Shown here in pieces: positions 60,431-64,000 of a stretch of 64,000 nt of DNA. This DNA comes from Candidatus Pantoea floridensis (GTDB taxonomy: Bacteria; Pseudomonadota; Gammaproteobacteria; Enterobacterales; Enterobacteriaceae). The stretch lies in contig NZ_OCMY01000002.1 of the NCBI RefSeq assembly GCF_900215435.1, positions 496,001-560,000 of the forward strand, given 5' to 3'. The translations under genes and the position numbers were made by a program. How positions within the stretch are numbered: the stretch's first letter is position 1; every line of letters begins with the position of its first letter. The notes beneath the pieces were generated by a model, which worked only from the letters and a program-made list of their open reading frames with translations, was not told the DNA's origin and did no database searches.

Positions 60431-60542
60431 ATTGGCTGTTCAACCATTACCCAGAAGCCTCACAGAATTTTGCGCCGCTGATTGACGCGCTGCGCACAAA
60501 TCACCATTATCCTGGCCACGATTTACTGCACGGAGCGTCAAG

Positions 60543-61466
60543 GTGTCGGAACTCAGTAATGCATTGCTTGAAGAGATTGTGAGCGAAGTTCGTCCATTAA
60601 CGCAGCAGGGTAAAGTGGCGGATTATATTCCGGCATTGGCAGAGGTCGATGCTGACCACCTCGGCATTGCCATTTGCACGCCCGATGGACGCTGTTTCCA
60701 GGCGGGTGATGCAACGACACGCTTTTCAATTCAGTCGATCTCTAAAGTGCTCTCACTCAGCGTGGCGCTCACCTTGTATGAAGATGGCGAGATCTGGCAA
60801 CGCGTGGGAAAAGAACCCTCCGGCCAGGCGTTTAATTCACTGGTGCAGCTGGAGCTGGAACAGGGTAAACCGCGCAATCCGTTTATTAATGCCGGTGCGC
60901 TGGTGATGTGCGACCTGCTGGAAAGCCGCCTTACCGCACCGCGTCAGCGCATGCTGGAAATTGTGCGCCGTCTGGCGCAGCAAAATGACATCAATTACGA
61001 TCGCGCTGTAGCGCGTTCTGAATACGAACACTCAGCGCGCAACGCGGCGATTGCCTGGCTGATGAAATCGTTCGGCAATTTTCATAACGATGTCAGCAAA
61101 GTGATGGAAACCTACTTCCACTACTGCTCGCTGGCGATGAACTGCGAAGAGTTAGCGCGCACCTTCCTCTATCTTGCCAACCATGGCCGCACCCAGGATG
61201 GAGAATCGGCGGTGATTTCGCCGCGTCAGGCGCGGCAGGTGAATGCATTGATGATGACCAGCGGCATGTATGATGGCGCCGGAGAATTTGCCTGGCGCGT
61301 CGGAATGCCGGCCAAATCTGGCGTCGGTGGCGGCATTGTGGCCGTGATTCCCGGCGATATGAGTATCGCCGTCTGGTCGCCCGCGCTGGATCACTCGGGC
61401 AATTCATTAGCCGGTACCGCACTGCTGGAGAAACTCACCGAGCGGCTGGGAAGATCGATTTTTTAA
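60543..61466 (+). CDS. glsB: Glutaminase B
   Basis: This 307-aa cytosolic enzyme hydrolyses glutamine to glutamate and ammonia. It has the serine-dependent active-site motif FSIQSISK (S65, K68) and the segments [30 protein letters not shown] and [10 protein letters not shown] found in bacterial glutaminases. It aligns throughout with E. coli GlsB (YneH). GTG 60543 is used, with GGAG six bases upstream. Confidence 0.95.
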   Translation: MSELSNALLEEIVSEVRPLTQQGKVADYIPALAEVDADHLGIAICTPDGRCFQAGDATTRFSIQSISKVLSLSVALTLYEDGEIWQRVGKEPSGQAFNSLVQLELEQGKPRNPFINAGALVMCDLLESRLTAPRQRMLEIVRRLAQQNDINYDRAVARSEYEHSARNAAIAWLMKSFGNFHNDVSKVMETYFHYCSLAMNCEELARTFLYLANHGRTQDGESAVISPRQARQVNALMMTSGMYDGAGEFAWRVGMPAKSGVGGGIVAVIPGDMSIAVWSPALDHSGNSLAGTALLEKLTERLGRSIF

Positions 61467-61713
61467 TTGTTCTGATTAATGCGACCCAAAGAATGAGCGC
61501 AACTGGTTTACCTGCAATGCTATTTTTATGGCCCCGCCCATAATGTTTCCGCGTTGTTCTTATCAGGTTGCACTAAAGTTAAAAGCTCCGCTTCATTAAG
61601 TGACTTTTTTCAAAAGGTGCGAATTTTTTCTAAAATAGGCTGAGTTTTTTTAACCCATCAACGGCAATCGCGTTACACTTCCGCCTCATTTACGGAATTA
61701 TCCACTCGCTACC

Positions 61714-62127
61714 ATGACGTTTTCACATCACTTCCGCCAACGTTTGACTGCCTGCGTCGCCATTGTGGCGGTGCTGCTGCTGTTCGTCGCGCCGATTGTG
61801 TCGAAAACCCTGATGGAACGTCACAGTCAGATGATGGCGATGCCGCAGCACAGCATGATGGATAGCTCAATGAGCCACCACGAGATGATGGCGGACATGC
61901 CGATGCCGGGCATGAGCCATCACATGATGGATGACGGCGAGTTTGCCTGTGGCTATTGTGACCTGCTGGTGCACGTGCCGCTGCTGATGTGGGTATTCAT
62001 TCCGTTTATCTGGTTAATTCTGGTGATTTCGCGCGCGCCGCCGCTGCCTCACGTGGTTGCGCCGATCGTGCGTCGCTTCAGCACTATTCATCGCCCGCGC
62101 GCACCTCCCGCACTTCTTCCCTGCTGA
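61714..62127 (+). CDS. DUF2946-family Met/His-rich membrane protein
   Basis: This 137-aa protein has a first hydrophobic span (residues about 10-30), a Met- and His-rich stretch (MMAMPQHSMMDSSMSHHEMM onward), a CGYCDLLVHVPLL motif and a second span. This is the DUF2946 pattern, often found with copper or iron membrane proteins. The Met/His run suggests periplasmic copper binding. A PepSY protein gene follows after about 67 bp in the same direction, so they are probably co-expressed. Function is not established. Confidence 0.82.
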   Translation: MTFSHHFRQRLTACVAIVAVLLLFVAPIVSKTLMERHSQMMAMPQHSMMDSSMSHHEMMADMPMPGMSHHMMDDGEFACGYCDLLVHVPLLMWVFIPFIWLILVISRAPPLPHVVAPIVRRFSTIHRPRAPPALLPC

Positions 62128-62193
62128 TCTTATTCACTACGGTGCACGCTCTGTTTGTGCGTTGCGCTAACACCATTTCTTTTTGGAAGGAAG

Positions 62194-63939
62194 ATGGCTT
62201 TGTCTGCTGCTCACTCTGCAGCACCGCGCGGCGCGGTGCTAAATTTGCTACGTCGCTTACATTTTTATATCGGCCTGTTTGTCGCCCCATTTATCTTTGT
62301 GGCGGCACTCAGCGGGACACTTTATGTACTCACGCCTCAGCTGGAAAACCTGATTTATGCCGATGCGCTTACCGCTGAACCTCAGGGCAATGCACAGCCG
62401 CTGTCAGCACAAATCAGCGCGGCACGCGCCTATGCGGGTGAAAACCAGCATATTTATGCGGTGCGCCCGGCTCCGGATGCCACGGATACCACCCGCGTGC
62501 AATTCAGCGATCCCGCGCTCGGTGCCTCACAATCTCGCGCAATTTTTATCGATCCCTACAGCCTCAAGGTAAAGGGCGATATGCCGGTATACGGCACCAG
62601 CGGCGTATTACCGCTGCGCACTACGCTTGACCTGCTGCACAGCAGCCTGCTGCTTGGCGATTTTGGTCGCAACTACAGCGAACTGGCGGCGTCCTGGTTA
62701 TGGGTAGCCGCACTTGGTGGCGTGGTGCTATGGCTGGGAACACGTCCGAAACGTAAGCTGAAGCAGCCGCGCAAGGGCTTCGCGTTCAGTCGCCACTGGC
62801 ACGTCACGCTCGGTTTGACGTTGGTGGTGGGTTTGGTGTTTTTCTCGGTCACCGGCCTGACGTGGTCGCAATGGGCGGGCGGTAATATCGACCGCATGCG
62901 TACCGAACTGAACTGGTTAACACCGCAGGTGAACACCTCACTCAACAGTGAGGCACCAGCAGCTCCCGCCGATCCCCATGCCGACCACATGCCGGATATG
63001 GATATGTCGGACATGAGTATGCCGATGTCAGCGATGACCAAACCTGCGGCCGCAGCAGCAAAACCGATGCCGAATAATGCCGCCGACAGCGATTGGGATC
63101 GCGTGCTGAATGCAGCACGGCAGGATGGGCTGAGCGCATCGAAACTCGAACTGCGCCAGCCGAAAAGCGTGGATAAAGCCTGGGCGGTGACGGAAATAGA
63201 TCGCAGCTGGCCAACGCGGGTGGATGCTGTTTCAGTCAATCCACAGGATTTCAGCGTGGTGGATCACGTCTATTTTGACCGTTTCCCGCTGGTAGCAAAG
63301 TTAACGCGCTGGGGCGTGGATGCGCACATGGGCGTATTGTTCGGTTTGCCGAATCAGCTACTGCTGGCCTTCTTTGGCCTTGGTTTATGCAGCATGATTG
63401 GTTTCGGTTATCGCATGTGGTGGATCCGTCGCCCCAGGGATGTCGATGCCAGTCCGGCACAAACACTGACCGAAACCTGGGTGGCATTACCGCACTACGC
63501 CAAAGGAGCGTGGCTGATGCTGGCATTGGCTCTGGGCTATGCTCTGCCGCTGATGGGCGCGAGTTTGCTGGCATTTTTAGGGGTGGATATCCTGCGCTGG
63601 CGTAAGCAACAGCGAGCGCCATTGGATGAGGCGGCGCTACTGGCGTCGCAGCAATCGCCACTCGGCATTATTCGCGCGCGTTTTGCGGTGAAACGGAAAG
63701 AGATGCGTTACTTCCTGCGCGGTTTGTTTATCCTCGCGCTGATTGTCGGCACGGTAATGAGTAACGCGATTATCGGTGGCGTGATCGATCAATACGGCAT
63801 CCCATTCAGCCACTGGTCGCTAACCATGTATATCACGCAGGGCTTTATGATCGCGTTGTATACCACGGTGTTTACCGCATTAACCTCCATTCCGCTATGG
63901 TACTTCTTCCTCGGCGAAAAGGATGATTCGCGGGGATAA
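62194..63939 (+). CDS. PepSY-associated membrane protein (PiuB-like)
   Basis: This 581-aa inner-membrane protein starts MALSAAHSAAPRGAVLNLLR and has a PepSY-associated plan: HFYIGLFVAPFIFVAALSGT (first span), PepSY regions, further spans, and RWGVDAHMGVLFGLPNQLLL. A Met/His/Asp-rich insert (DPHADHMPDMDMSDMSMPMS, residues about 262-281) matches the composition of the DUF2946 gene upstream. GGAAGG lies before ATG 62194. PepSY membrane proteins of this kind are linked to ferric-siderophore reduction or metal handling. A copper or iron role is inferred. Confidence 0.83.
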   Translation: MALSAAHSAAPRGAVLNLLRRLHFYIGLFVAPFIFVAALSGTLYVLTPQLENLIYADALTAEPQGNAQPLSAQISAARAYAGENQHIYAVRPAPDATDTTRVQFSDPALGASQSRAIFIDPYSLKVKGDMPVYGTSGVLPLRTTLDLLHSSLLLGDFGRNYSELAASWLWVAALGGVVLWLGTRPKRKLKQPRKGFAFSRHWHVTLGLTLVVGLVFFSVTGLTWSQWAGGNIDRMRTELNWLTPQVNTSLNSEAPAAPADPHADHMPDMDMSDMSMPMSAMTKPAAAAAKPMPNNAADSDWDRVLNAARQDGLSASKLELRQPKSVDKAWAVTEIDRSWPTRVDAVSVNPQDFSVVDHVYFDRFPLVAKLTRWGVDAHMGVLFGLPNQLLLAFFGLGLCSMIGFGYRMWWIRRPRDVDASPAQTLTETWVALPHYAKGAWLMLALALGYALPLMGASLLAFLGVDILRWRKQQRAPLDEAALLASQQSPLGIIRARFAVKRKEMRYFLRGLFILALIVGTVMSNAIIGGVIDQYGIPFSHWSLTMYITQGFMIALYTTVFTALTSIPLWYFFLGEKDDSRG

Positions 63940-63952
63940 CTGCAGTCTATGA

Positions 63953-64000
63953 AACGGTGCGCATACATGCGCACCTAATATCACAGGGTCGGCATTGCTG
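63953..64000 (+). repeat. REP-like tandem hairpin repeat, copy C (cut by window end)
   Basis: GTGCGCATACATGCGCAC is followed by CAGGGTCGGCATTGC at the window end, where the second hairpin would complete outside. It matches copies A and B. Confidence 0.65.

Overview
The window reads as accessory DNA, most likely part of a large plasmid, from a Pantoea-like member of the Erwiniaceae. The main reasons are a complete zeaxanthin-glucoside cluster in the order crtE-X-Y-I-B with an opposing crtZ and no idi (the order known from Pantoea ananatis), a ccdAB addiction module next to it, and many sugar or polyol catabolic units, each with its own LacI, RpiR or ROK regulator. There are no replication, partition, ribosomal or tRNA genes, so plasmid location is inferred rather than seen.

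Layout. 1-12966: an RpiR-type regulator (cut by the window edge) divergent from a catabolic run (aldehyde dehydrogenase, HpaI-type aldolase, 2-hydroxyacid dehydrogenase, two Gfo/Idh dehydrogenases, an orphan periplasmic sugar-binding protein, a TIM-barrel isomerase, a third Gfo/Idh enzyme), then a LacI regulator, a PhyH dioxygenase and a ROK repressor. 13013-26226: an island of small functions unlike the flanks (NAD-epimerase, MerR regulator, alpha/beta hydrolase, broken monooxygenase, RidA, small Cys protein, quinone reductase/HxlR, GNAT, two convergent ars operons, P-loop kinase-like gene, DUF2798/LysR). Eight copies of a double-hairpin repeat, all in one orientation, sit at its cassette boundaries, and a 20-bp direct repeat lies at both outer edges. 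26447-31471: a CUT1 sugar ABC transporter operon with a PfkB kinase. 31735-41595: a stand-alone BamA paralogue, an MFS pump with divergent HTH regulator, a GT32 glycosyltransferase, a KilAC antirepressor behind an SOS-like box, a GNAT, a Gfo/Idh enzyme and a hydroxyacid dehydrogenase. 41828-48689: carotenoid cluster with a 566-bp insert between crtB and crtZ. 48831-49414: ccdAB, with the antitoxin frame altered at an A8 run. 49546-55553: CynX-like MFS/ArsR pair and a second isomerase/Gfo-Idh unit under a LacI regulator with clear operators. 55788-59620: a three-gene membrane-linked GMC dehydrogenase (subunit 3, flavoprotein, triheme cytochrome c). 59833-63939: UPF0303 protein, glutaminase GlsB, DUF2946 and PepSY proteins.

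How it works together. The catabolic units would oxidise and cleave sugars, sugar acids or cyclitols from plants; the GMC-cytochrome system oxidises sugars in the periplasm; carotenoids protect against light and oxidants; ars genes give arsenic resistance; ccdAB would favour retention of the replicon. The strongest leads for something new are the repeat-bounded cassette array (13192-20250) with its MerR-type regulon, the duplication-flanked mini-cassette at crtB/crtZ, the frame-altered ccdA, the SOS-linked lone antirepressor and the extra BamA.
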